A stretch of 50,580 nucleotides of DNA from Polyangiaceae bacterium. Its GTDB lineage: Bacteria > Myxococcota_A > Polyangia > Polyangiales > Polyangiaceae. This document shows, piece after piece, positions 9,236 through 16,140 of this stretch. The notes beneath the pieces were generated by a model. That model saw nothing but the letters and a program-made list of their open reading frames with translations. It did not search any database and was not told the DNA's origin. Position 1 is the first letter of the stretch; each line of letters starts with the position of its first letter. The stretch lies in NCBI GenBank assembly GCA_029266615.1, contig JAQSWN010000017.1:1-50580 (forward strand), written 5' to 3'. Position numbers and translations under genes: made by a program.

Positions 9236-9484
9236 GTGGCAAACGCTCTTCCAGTTCCTCCGCCAGGTTTCGACGACCTTACGCCGGAAGACAAGGTTCG
9301 CTACGTCGGTTCTCTCTGGGATCGCATCGTTGCCGATCAGGACCGTCTCCCGATCTCCGAAGCTCAACGCGCACTGGTTCGCGAACGCCTCGCCGCGCAC
9401 CTGGCAAATCCTTCTGCCGCGCGCCCCTGGTCCGACGTCCGCCGCGATATTGAATTGGCCGTCTCGAAACCTCCGTCGCGGTGA
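9236..9484 (+). CDS. Antitoxin of ParD/RelB addiction-module type (cassette 3)
   Basis: An 82-residue protein from GTG 9236. The pattern of a short N-terminus, FDDLTPEDKVRYVGSLWDRI, helix AQRALVRERLAAHL and a final PWSDVRRDI motif is that of the small addiction-module component family (TIGR02574-like), which neutralises a RelE/ParE toxin and autorepresses. The stop TGA overlaps the toxin GTG (GTGA), giving translational coupling. Placing a toxin-antitoxin pair in a cassette is well known in large chromosomal integrons, where it is thought to stabilise the array. Confidence 0.85.
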   Translation: MANALPVPPPGFDDLTPEDKVRYVGSLWDRIVADQDRLPISEAQRALVRERLAAHLANPSAARPWSDVRRDIELAVSKPPSR

Positions 9485-9792
9485 CTCGTCCTCAACCCGC
9501 GCTCACGCCGGACGCCCATGCGGATGTCCTGCAAGCTGTTCACCACTACAACGAGCAGCGCCCTCTGCTCGGGTTTGAATTCCTCGACGAACTCGAGCAC
9601 ACGACCGAGCTGATTCGTCAGGCACCCCTGCTTTCCACGCTTGTTGACCCGCCGATCCGTCGAGCGCTCCTTCGGCGCTTCCCCTACGGTGTCTTCTTCA
9701 CCCCGGGGGCCGACGACGCCCCCGACGTCATCGTTGCTGTCGTCGACATGCGTCAAGATCCAGACGCCGTTCGCCAGGCCTACACGCGCTGA
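9481..9792 (+). CDS. RelE/ParE-superfamily toxin (cassette 3)
   Basis: A 103-residue protein starting at GTG 9481 inside the antitoxin stop. It has the ParE-like layout: helices with ADVLQAVHHYNEQRPLLGFEFLDELE, then a beta core with RRALLRRFPYGVFFTP and a terminal strand IVAVVDMRQDPDAV. Conserved basic residues and the FPY motif fit plasmid-stabilisation toxins. Such toxins cut mRNA or poison gyrase; which applies cannot be told. The stop is 11 bp before attC-3, so antitoxin and toxin travel as one cassette. Confidence 0.87.
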   Translation: MTRPQPALTPDAHADVLQAVHHYNEQRPLLGFEFLDELEHTTELIRQAPLLSTLVDPPIRRALLRRFPYGVFFTPGADDAPDVIVAVVDMRQDPDAVRQAYTR

Positions 9793-9802
9793 GGCGGCCG
9801 CC

Positions 9803-9954
9803 GCCCAACAAGCCGTTGCAGGAGACGGCCGCACGTCGTCGTGACTTGAAGCCTCAGCCTCTCGCCCGTGGTGGACTACCACGGGCTCGCTCATCGCCAT
9901 CGGTCACCTCATCATTTGCTGATGCGGCCGCAGCTGAACGGCGGTACGTTGGGC
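9803..9954 (+). repeat. attC-3
   Basis: R'' GCCCAAC (9803-9809), R' GTTGGGC (9948-9954), 152 bp, with conserved L boxes and internal stems. Complete. Confidence 0.93.
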
Positions 9955-9960
9955 GGACGG

Positions 9961-10749
9961 ATGACGCGATCGATCCTGCTGGTGGTGGCGACGTCGCTGC
10001 TGCACTGCCGTGCTTCACAGGCAAAAAGGGAAGGAATGCATGCGCCGGCCCCTCCCACGATCGCGAGCACCACTCCCGACCAGTGGTCAGCGCGGGCGGC
10101 GCTCAAGACCTGCGAGGATGCGCTGAACGTAGCGCTCACCCAAGCGCCGGAGTCGCGCCGGGCGAAGACCCTCATGGTGACGTGCACCTCGCTTATTCGC
10201 GGCCCCGCTTGCCGCCAAGCGATGGCGCAACAGCTGAACACACCTGGCGCAGCTGCACTCCGCGAGAGTCTTTCTGCCTGTGCCAAAGAGTACTGTGGCG
10301 GCCCCGATCGGCGCCAACTGGCCGCGTGCACACCGCCGTTGCCTAGTGACGACCAAGCCGTAAGACAGGCTTGGGTGGACTTGCGTCGGGCGATGGCGGT
10401 TGAGGACTTTGCTGAACCAGAGCGCGCGGCCGTAGCGGAACTGTTGGTGAAAGCAGCACGGTACGCTTCCCAAGTTCCGCCACCCTCCTCCCGCGTCCAA
10501 GAGCAGGCTTCTCCGAGGATCAATGTCCAGGTCAATCCCGATGGCAGCCTCGCCGTCGAGAAGGCGGGCGCTGTTCTTGGGACCGTTGGATCGGCGGCCG
10601 CATTGTCGACCCTGCTACCACGGTGCATTGACGACGACCCCGTGAGCATAGCCGCTAGCTACGGGGTGGACTATTCCGCAATCATAGCGGTGATGGACGA
10701 GTTGCGAAGCTTGGGCTGTGGCCATATCTCGTTTGCCGCTCGGCGTTAG
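9961..10749 (+). CDS. Lipoprotein-like protein with C-terminal ExbD/TolR-like domain (cassette 4)
   Basis: ATG 9961, 6 bp after attC-3, gives 262 residues; the open frame extends upstream only through the attC. The N-terminus is hydrophobic with a lipobox-like LLHC. A Cys-containing helical middle follows (about 40-150). The last ~90 residues look like the periplasmic domain of ExbD/TolR: INVQVNPDGSLAVEK, then VSIAASYGVDYSAIIAVMDE, then LGCGHISFA. Genuine ExbD has an N-terminal membrane helix with a key Asp and works with ExbB; neither is present, so this is an ExbD-like fold in another setting. Role unknown. Confidence 0.7.
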   Translation: MTRSILLVVATSLLHCRASQAKREGMHAPAPPTIASTTPDQWSARAALKTCEDALNVALTQAPESRRAKTLMVTCTSLIRGPACRQAMAQQLNTPGAAALRESLSACAKEYCGGPDRRQLAACTPPLPSDDQAVRQAWVDLRRAMAVEDFAEPERAAVAELLVKAARYASQVPPPSSRVQEQASPRINVQVNPDGSLAVEKAGAVLGTVGSAAALSTLLPRCIDDDPVSIAASYGVDYSAIIAVMDELRSLGCGHISFAARR

Positions 10750-10766
10750 ATGGTGCCGTGCGCGCC

Positions 10767-10919
10767 GCCCAACAAGCCGTTGAAGACAGACGGCCGCACC
10801 TCGTCGTGACCTGAGCCGTCGCCCTGTCGCCCGTGGTGGAGTACCACGGGCTCGCTCGTCGCTAGCTGATGCCGCCCCGTTTCCTGATGCGGCCGCAGCT
10901 GAACGGCGGTACGTTGGGC
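10767..10919 (+). repeat. attC-4
   Basis: R'' GCCCAAC (10767-10773), R' GTTGGGC (10913-10919), 153 bp, internal stems conserved. Complete. Confidence 0.93.
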
Positions 10920-10941
10920 GGACCGCAACCTGGACTTCGCC

Positions 10942-11463
10942 ATGCTCGTGCTTCGTCCGACGTGCCTTCACTGGCTGAATCAAGAGGTCGACGAGCCGGC
11001 AGATCTTTGCGCGCATTCGCCCGTCGAGCTCGCGCTCGGCGATGCCAAGCTCGTACAACCCGCCGACGGAGACTGGACCGTCAGCGCTGCGGCGCTTTAC
11101 CTCTTGAGAACACTCTCCGCCGCGCACAGGGCTCCATTCGCGGAGCACCTGTTCCCGTGTTGCGGCTTTACGATGTATGAAGTCGACGCGCCGGACGTCC
11201 TGATCATCGGTTGCCCGAGTGGGATAGACTTCGAGGTGGTTCGCCAAGACGCTCAGGTCCGCCTGACCTCGGCTGGCGGCCAAGTCCATTCAACCTCATT
11301 CCTCGAATGGCGGGACGCCGTTTGCACGTTTGCCGACGCGGTTCATGAGTTCTACGCTCGGTCGACGCCAAGGCGGCCTTCCACACCCGAGGACGAGAAG
11401 GGGCTCCGCGCCTTCTGGCGTGAATGGGAGCGCAGGCGGGCCGCTGCCGGAACGTCGATCTAG
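10942..11463 (+). CDS. Hypothetical cassette protein (cassette 5)
   Basis: A 173-residue soluble protein from ATG 10942, ending 3 bp before attC-5. Alternating strands with LCAHSPVELALGD, a CCGF motif and an IIGCPSGIDFEVV segment, followed by a charged C-terminal helix, give the look of small immunity-type proteins. I cannot name a family. No signal or membrane segment. Confidence 0.6.
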   Translation: MLVLRPTCLHWLNQEVDEPADLCAHSPVELALGDAKLVQPADGDWTVSAAALYLLRTLSAAHRAPFAEHLFPCCGFTMYEVDAPDVLIIGCPSGIDFEVVRQDAQVRLTSAGGQVHSTSFLEWRDAVCTFADAVHEFYARSTPRRPSTPEDEKGLRAFWREWERRRAAAGTSI

Positions 11464-11466
11464 GCC

Positions 11467-11615
11467 GCCCAACAAAGCGTTGTTGCATCGGCCGCGCGTC
11501 ATCGCAACCTGAACTCTCGTACCTCTTGCCCGTGGTGACTACCGACGGGCTCGCTCACCGCCATCTGCGAACTAACGTTTGCTGATGCGGCCGCACGAAC
11601 GGCGATACGTTGGGC
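11467..11615 (+). repeat. attC-5
   Basis: R'' GCCCAAC (11467-11473), R' GTTGGGC (11609-11615), 149 bp. L'' is changed to AAGCGTT and part of the inner arm is shortened (GCGGCCGCACGAACGGC), but the apical CCCGTGGT stem region is kept. Probably still functional. Confidence 0.9.
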
Positions 11616-11625
11616 GGGCGACGCC

Positions 11626-11931
11626 ATGGGAATCGACGTGCAACTCCGAGGGTCGTCTGGCGAGATCTTGGCTCAGGTCGGGGACCCGCGGATGGTTCTT
11701 TCTCGTGCAGCCCACCGCGCGCTGGCTGGAACGCGGCTCTTGCAATACCTCGTGCCTTGGGGCGATGCGATGTTCAATCAAGCGCAGGCACGAGACCTCG
11801 AGCAAGACATTGCCCATGTCAAGACCACCAACCCTCACACGCCGCTCTTCGACCTGCTCGTCGAGATCGAGCCTTTCGTCGCGCAACTCTCCAGCGACGT
11901 CCACTCTTACCTGTGGTTCGTCGGCGACTGA
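11626..11931 (+). CDS. Hypothetical cassette protein (cassette 6)
   Basis: A 101-residue protein from ATG 11626, 10 bp after the attC-5 core. It is helical and acidic at the C-terminus, with no recognised motif. One hundred bases separate its stop from attC-6; I see no further gene there. Function unknown. Confidence 0.55.
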   Translation: MGIDVQLRGSSGEILAQVGDPRMVLSRAAHRALAGTRLLQYLVPWGDAMFNQAQARDLEQDIAHVKTTNPHTPLFDLLVEIEPFVAQLSSDVHSYLWFVGD

Positions 11932-12031
11932 TCACGTCGTGGCATGAACTGCAGCCGCCTTCGAGAAGCAGCGATCCATACCTCTCGGCTACCTCCAACC
12001 GATAGGGAAGGCGCGACCCGTCGTCATCGCC

Positions 12032-12184
12032 GCCCAACAAGCCGTTGCAGCAGCCGGCCGCACTCGTCGTGAGCGGCAGCGTCCTACCCTGTCGCCCGTG
12101 GTGGAGTACCACGGGCTCCGTTATCACCACCTGCTGTCTCGCGCTTTGCTGATGCGGCCGCAACTGAACGGCGGTACGTTGGGC
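12032..12184 (+). repeat. attC-6
   Basis: R'' GCCCAAC (12032-12038), R' GTTGGGC (12178-12184), 153 bp, internal stems conserved. Complete. Confidence 0.93.
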
Positions 12185-12191
12185 GGGCGAC

Positions 12192-12349
12192 ATGTTGGAC
12201 CGAAGTCAGCACTTGCTTGAGCTGATGGCGGCTCTCGGTTCGATCGAGATCGAAGACAGGGTTCGCGCTCTGCACGAGGTTCAGACTCAAGGCGTCAGCG
12301 TGGTTCCCACTCTTGTCGAGATTCCGGACCGCCCCGATGCAACGATGCC
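12192..12349 (+). pseudogene. Truncated cassette gene (cassette 7)
   Basis: ATG 12192 opens about 53 plausible codons (helical, HEAT-like start with LLELMAALGSIEIEDRVRALHE). The frame then runs without a stop straight into the second half of an attC (from about 12350). The 3' end of the gene, the R'' box and the first half of its attC are missing, so a deletion has fused gene and attC. The frame stays open to 12500, but that extension is attC and next-cassette sequence. Confidence 0.6.
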
Positions 12350-12431
12350 GACAGTACCACGGGCTCGCTTGTCGCGTCCCAACAGCTCGTGTTTCCTCGT
12401 GCGGCCGCAGCTGAACGGCGGTACGTTGCGG
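12350..12431 (+). repeat. attC-7 relic (3' half)
   Basis: Begins in the apical stem (AGTACCACGGGCTCGC), keeps GTGCGGCCGCAGC and L' AACGGC, and ends in a decayed R' GTTGCGG (12425-12431). No R'' or L''. It should not fold as a working attC. Confidence 0.75.
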
Positions 12432-12444
12432 GGGAGTAACGCGT

Positions 12445-13371
12445 GTGAGCACCGAAGCCTCGTCCTCTCAAATTTGGTGCTTGGGTGTGCCCGCCAGTAG
12501 AACGCGAGCCCTCACTCTGACCGAGGCCGAGTTGGCCCAAGGCATGCGAACTCGCGCCTTGCGGCGCGTTCTAGTGCTTCCCATTCTCTCATTAGTCCTG
12601 CCTCTGAGTATAGGCGCCACTTGGCTCAGCCTGGGGCTTTGGTTACCACTAGGCGCTGGCCTCTTGGCGATCGCACCCGTCGCCTGGACCGGAGGAATCT
12701 TGGTTTCCATCGACCAGTACCGGCGAAAACGTTCGCTCGATTTCGAGTCGCGGGAGCCGGTTGCCGCGGACTTTGAAGCTGTGTTCGATGAAGAAGACGC
12801 CGCGACTGCAGTTGCGGTGTTTGGTCTTTCTCAACCGCCCAGTCCGGGCCCTTTCACATTCGCTGTTGTTATTTCATCCGGTCGGCTGCTTTCCGTTCAG
12901 TCGCAGCCCCCTCGCAAGTTCATTGTTGTGTCATCGCAGCTTGTCGCTCCAGCGCGCCTCTCGTCGCACGACGCCCGGTCGGGTGAGCGTCCCCTGGCCC
13001 CCGCCGAACTTGATGAGCTTCTCCTCCTCGCTCGCTCAGCATGGCGGACGCCGTTGCGAAACGCGTTAGGATACATCGTCATCGGCAGCCTTGCCGCGTG
13101 GCAGGGCCCAGACCTGTATCGCTCAGCCTGGTGGCGCTCGCTATCTGCAGCTGCTTTCGCGTCGGTCGGTGCAATCGCAATCATCTCAGTGCTCCGTGGA
13201 ATCTCCCGCGCGCGGCGGCTTCATCTCGACGCTCAACGTGCGACCGTACAGATTGAAGCTATGCCTCAAGCAGACTTCGTGCTGGAACGGTTGCCCGTCG
13301 CCAATGAGCTTTGGACCATCGATGGGCGACCGGCGCCCTGGCGAACGGCCTCGAGCATCCGACGGCTGTAG
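12445..13371 (+). CDS. Membrane protein of unknown function (cassette 8)
   Basis: A 308-residue protein from GTG 12445, preceded by GGGGGAG that arises where the attC-7 R' box has decayed. Two hydrophobic stretches near 45-95 form a hairpin of membrane helices; two more lie at about 205-220 and 230-250. A soluble domain separates the pairs and another ends the protein. The layout recalls integral membrane sensor or stress proteins of unknown class; no motif is recognised. It is the longest cassette gene here. Confidence 0.7.
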   Translation: MSTEASSSQIWCLGVPASRTRALTLTEAELAQGMRTRALRRVLVLPILSLVLPLSIGATWLSLGLWLPLGAGLLAIAPVAWTGGILVSIDQYRRKRSLDFESREPVAADFEAVFDEEDAATAVAVFGLSQPPSPGPFTFAVVISSGRLLSVQSQPPRKFIVVSSQLVAPARLSSHDARSGERPLAPAELDELLLLARSAWRTPLRNALGYIVIGSLAAWQGPDLYRSAWWRSLSAAAFASVGAIAIISVLRGISRARRLHLDAQRATVQIEAMPQADFVLERLPVANELWTIDGRPAPWRTASSIRRL

Positions 13372-13377
13372 GTTCGC

Positions 13378-13529
13378 CGCCAACAAGCCGTTGAAGACAG
13401 ACGGCCGCACCTCGTCGTAGCCGGCACCCTCATGGCTGCCGTAGTAGTGAAGTACCGCGGGCTCGCTCGGCGCCATCTGCCGCCTCCCGTTCGCTGATGC
13501 GGCCGCTGCTCAACGGCGGTACGTTGGGC
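13378..13529 (+). repeat. attC-8
   Basis: R'' is CGCCAAC (13378-13384; one C lost compared with its siblings), R' GTTGGGC (13523-13529), 152 bp. The inner arms are conserved, the apical stem slightly altered (GTAGTGAAGTACCGCGG). Confidence 0.9.
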
Positions 13530-13537
13530 GGCGACAG

Positions 13538-14011
13538 ATGAGCTTCGCTTACGAACAACCCTATCACGTTCACTGCAAGCTCACGCTGACCACTGGCCGA
13601 GAAGTCATCCTCACTCGTTTGCGCCAGCAGCATACGTACGACGGCCTTCTGGAAGGTTTGCCTGATTCAAAGATGAACGATCGCCAGATCGAGGCGATAC
13701 TGGCGGACGCCCGGGCGTGTTGTCTTGAAGGCGCTCATCCAATTTTGATTACTCCCGAGCGGCGCGACTTCCTGCGCGTACCTGGTGATATGTCGTCGTC
13801 TCGATCTCGTCGGCGCACTCCCCAGTGGTTGCCGATGGTCAGTTCAATCGGTAGCTTCCGAAGCTCGCCCGCGCGTGATCTTGCGATGCACGGTTCGACG
13901 TTGACGGCTGCATGGTTCCAATCGGAGTTCGGGCTCCCCACCGGCCCAAACGTCATTGCCCCACTGATGGCCCTCGACTGGGATGCCCACGCGTGCGACT
14001 TCGACTGGTAG
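13538..14011 (+). CDS. Hypothetical cassette protein (cassette 9)
   Basis: A 157-residue protein from ATG 13538, 8 bp after attC-8. The N-terminal ~80 residues look like a compact alpha/beta domain (YHVHCKLTLTTGREVILTRL...TYDGLLEGLP). A Ser/Arg-rich linker and an acidic, Trp-rich C-terminus follow. Family not recognised. The stop is 27 bp before attC-9. Confidence 0.55.
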   Translation: MSFAYEQPYHVHCKLTLTTGREVILTRLRQQHTYDGLLEGLPDSKMNDRQIEAILADARACCLEGAHPILITPERRDFLRVPGDMSSSRSRRRTPQWLPMVSSIGSFRSSPARDLAMHGSTLTAAWFQSEFGLPTGPNVIAPLMALDWDAHACDFDW

Positions 14012-14038
14012 TCTTCCGGCAGTTCCAGGACCGGCACC

Positions 14039-14177
14039 GCCCAACAAGCCGTTGAAGACAGACGGTCGCCCCTCCTGCTGACCCGCACCTCCTTCCTCTC
14101 GCCCGTGGTGGAGCGGATTACGCCGGCGACCTCTCGGCTTTCGTGATGCGGACCGCGCCCCCCGGCTGACGTTCTGT
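14039..14177 (+). repeat. attC-9, decayed at the 3' side
   Basis: R'' GCCCAAC (14039-14045) and L'' GCCGTT are intact and the left arm is normal, but the apical stem is cut short. The right side ends in GTGATGCGGACCGC and a lost core GTTCTGT (14171-14177). It is the last attC before an interruption of about 3.2 kb, and is unlikely to recombine well. Confidence 0.75.
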
Positions 14178-14266
14178 CGTCAGGGATGCACGCCGACGAG
14201 CACCACGCCTCCCCGCCGCCGAAGTCACCGCACTCCGGCGACGAGAGGGCCTTCGTTCAACGTTTG

Positions 14267-14710
14267 TCAGGGCTTTGGGGGCGACCAGCCCGCGGGGGGG
14301 ACGACGTTGACCATCCAGGGGATGCCGAACTTGTCGATGAAGTTGCCGTAGCCAGGCGACCAGAAGGTTTCTGCGAAAGGCATGATGACCTGGCCACCTT
14401 TGCTCAGCGTGTCGAACCAGCGGCGGGCCTCGTCCATGCTCTCCGTGTGCAGTGTCACGTCGAACCCGTTCTTCGGCTTGTCGATGTTGGGGCCAAACTC
14501 GGGCGGGATGTCCGCACCCATGAGGGCCTGATCGCCAACCTTCAACCAACAGTGCATGAGCCAGTTCTTGTATTCTGGGTTGACGGGCATGCCGGGCGGG
14601 CCGTCACCGTAGGGATGAGCGGCCGTGATCTCGCCACTCAAAGCTGCTGCGTAAAAGTCGAAGGCCTCGCGGCACTGGCCCTTGAAGCTCAAGCTCGTGA
14701 CGATTTGCAT
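14267..14710 (-). CDS. VOC-superfamily protein, PhnB type
   Basis: A 147-residue protein of the PhnB/3-demethylubiquinone-methyltransferase-like branch of the vicinal-oxygen-chelate fold: N-terminal VTSLSFKGQCREAFDFYAAAL, middle LMGADIPPEFG and C-terminal FWSPGYGNFIDKFGIPWMVN. The family is common but its reactions are mostly unknown. The ATG at 14710 follows AAGGAG with ideal spacing. It is divergent from the VOC-DoxX-YCII-sigma operon, with 275 bp between that should hold both promoters. It is opposite to the cassettes and not bounded by attC sites, so I treat it as ordinary chromosome. Confidence 0.9.
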   Translation of the reverse strand: MQIVTSLSFKGQCREAFDFYAAALSGEITAAHPYGDGPPGMPVNPEYKNWLMHCWLKVGDQALMGADIPPEFGPNIDKPKNGFDVTLHTESMDEARRWFDTLSKGGQVIMPFAETFWSPGYGNFIDKFGIPWMVNVVPPAGWSPPKP

Positions 14711-14985
14711 AGTTTTTCTCCTTGGTGAGCGTGACTGCGTTGAAGGTCACAGCGGGTTCGATGGGCGGAGGCCCAGGTAAACCATCGGGGTCGCTGCAAG
14801 CTTAGCGACGAACGACGGTGCCGGTTCTCGACAATCCGATGACAGCGCCCGCGTTACGGCCGTCGGGAAGCACCGCTGCCGTCCGGTGCGCGTTTTTTTT
14901 GTGCAGGTCGGTAGAAATGGCGGGAGGGCGTCCGTCATCGGGTATCGGGCAGAGAGAGCTCGGTACCGAAAAGGAGAAAACCCCA

Positions 14986-15384
14986 ATGAAAATCAAGCTT
15001 ACGACGGTTTACGTGGACGACCAGGATCGGGCCCTGCGCTTCTACACGGAGGTGTTGGGCTTCACCAAGAAGGCCGACTTCAGCAACGGCAGCTTTCGAT
15101 GGCTGACGGTGACCTCGCCCGACGAGCCGGGCGGGACGGAGCTGCAGCTCGCGCTGAGCGACAACCCTGCCGCCAGGACCTACCAGCGGGCGATGTTCCA
15201 ACAAGGTCAGAACGCGGTGATGTTCCACACCGACGACATCAAGGCCGACGTCGAGCGCATCCAGGCGCGCGGCGGTGAATTCATCATGCCGCCCACGGAC
15301 GTCACGGGCGCCATCATTGCCCGACTGGGTGACACCTGCGGCAACGTGATTCAGCTCTCTCAGCTGAAGCGCTGGCAGGCCTAA
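14986..15384 (+). CDS. VOC-family (glyoxalase/bleomycin-resistance-like) protein
   Basis: A 132-residue single VOC domain: KLTTVYVDDQDRALRFYTEVLGF at the N-terminus, a TELQLAL strand, VMFHTDDIKADVERIQARGG and a metal-site Glu-equivalent region near the DTCGNVIQL end. The start ATG 14986 is preceded by AAGGAG. It is the first gene of a four-gene operon ending in a sigma factor. Such VOC proteins bind metals and small molecules; the substrate is unknown. Confidence 0.92.
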   Translation: MKIKLTTVYVDDQDRALRFYTEVLGFTKKADFSNGSFRWLTVTSPDEPGGTELQLALSDNPAARTYQRAMFQQGQNAVMFHTDDIKADVERIQARGGEFIMPPTDVTGAIIARLGDTCGNVIQLSQLKRWQA

Positions 15385-15407
15385 GCGGAAGACGAAAGGA
15401 GCATGTC

Positions 15408-15764
15408 ATGAATATCGTGCTTTGGGTTCTTCAAGTTGCTCTCGCTTTCCTGTGCATCTCGGGCGGCGCCTATCAAATCTTCAAGCTCGACGAGCTGAAG
15501 AAGGGGGTGGGCGCCATGCGGGCGCTGCCGCGCGGGCTGTGGATGTTCTTGGGCGCGCTCGGCTGCGCGGGCGGGCTAGCCCTGCTCGTGCCGGGCGTCA
15601 CGAGCCTCACTGCTATCGCGGCTGGCGTCGTGGCGGCGCAATCGCTGCTCATCAGCGCCTTCTATGTACGTTATCGCGACAAAGCGCCGCTGCCTTACAG
15701 CGTGGCAATGGTGCTGTTCGCGCTAGTCATCTGCTACGGCCGCTTGGAGCTGCAGCCGCTCTGA
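15408..15764 (+). CDS. DoxX-like four-helix membrane protein
   Basis: A 118-residue hydrophobic protein with four membrane spans (about 3-24, 44-62, 66-86 and 94-112) and the DoxX-like pattern SGGAYQIFKLDELK at the first turn. ATG 15408 is preceded by AAAGGAG. DoxX-like proteins are linked with thiol and redox functions, but this branch is uncharacterised. It lies 23 bp after the VOC gene and 22 bp before the YCII gene, clearly one operon. Confidence 0.88.
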   Translation: MNIVLWVLQVALAFLCISGGAYQIFKLDELKKGVGAMRALPRGLWMFLGALGCAGGLALLVPGVTSLTAIAAGVVAAQSLLISAFYVRYRDKAPLPYSVAMVLFALVICYGRLELQPL

Positions 15765-15786
15765 GCTACGGCAAGAGGACCACGCC

Positions 15787-16140
15787 ATGCGCTACATGAT
15801 GATGATCTGCCACGACGAAAACGCCCTCACACCGGCCGCCTACAAGGAGCTCGCGACGGAGTACGGCGCCTTCATGGAGGCGTTGGCCAAAGCCGAGGGT
15901 TGTCACGCCGGCGAGCGTTTGCAAAGTAGCTCACTCGCGACCACCGTGCGCCAGCGGGAAGGCAAGACCGACGTGCTCGACGGCCCCTACGCCGACACGA
16001 AGGAGCAGTTGGCGGGCTACTTCGTGGTCGATGTGCCGAGTCTCGACGAAGCCATCGCCTGGGCCAAGCGTTGCCCGTCGAGCAAGTACGGCTCGATCGA
16101 GATTCGCCCCATGCTCAACCAGTCGGGCTCGAAGCGCTGA
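15787..16140 (+). CDS. YCII / DGPF-domain protein
   Basis: A 117-residue YCII-related protein with MRYMMMI at the N-terminus and the DGPF signature as DGPYADTKE (65-73), followed by LAGYFVVDVPSLDEAIAWAKRCP. DGPF proteins are the conserved partners of ECF42 sigma factors, and here the sigma gene starts on the last base of this stop codon (TGATG). Biochemical role unknown; by family a ferredoxin-like dimer. Confidence 0.93.
   Translation: MRYMMMICHDENALTPAAYKELATEYGAFMEALAKAEGCHAGERLQSSSLATTVRQREGKTDVLDGPYADTKEQLAGYFVVDVPSLDEAIAWAKRCPSSKYGSIEIRPMLNQSGSKR

Noticed and set aside
8387..14177. CRISPR array or transposon repeats
   Set aside because: The repeats are ~150-bp palindromic elements separated by genes of varied size with RYYYAAC/GTTRRRY ends, which fits attC and not CRISPR or IS ends.
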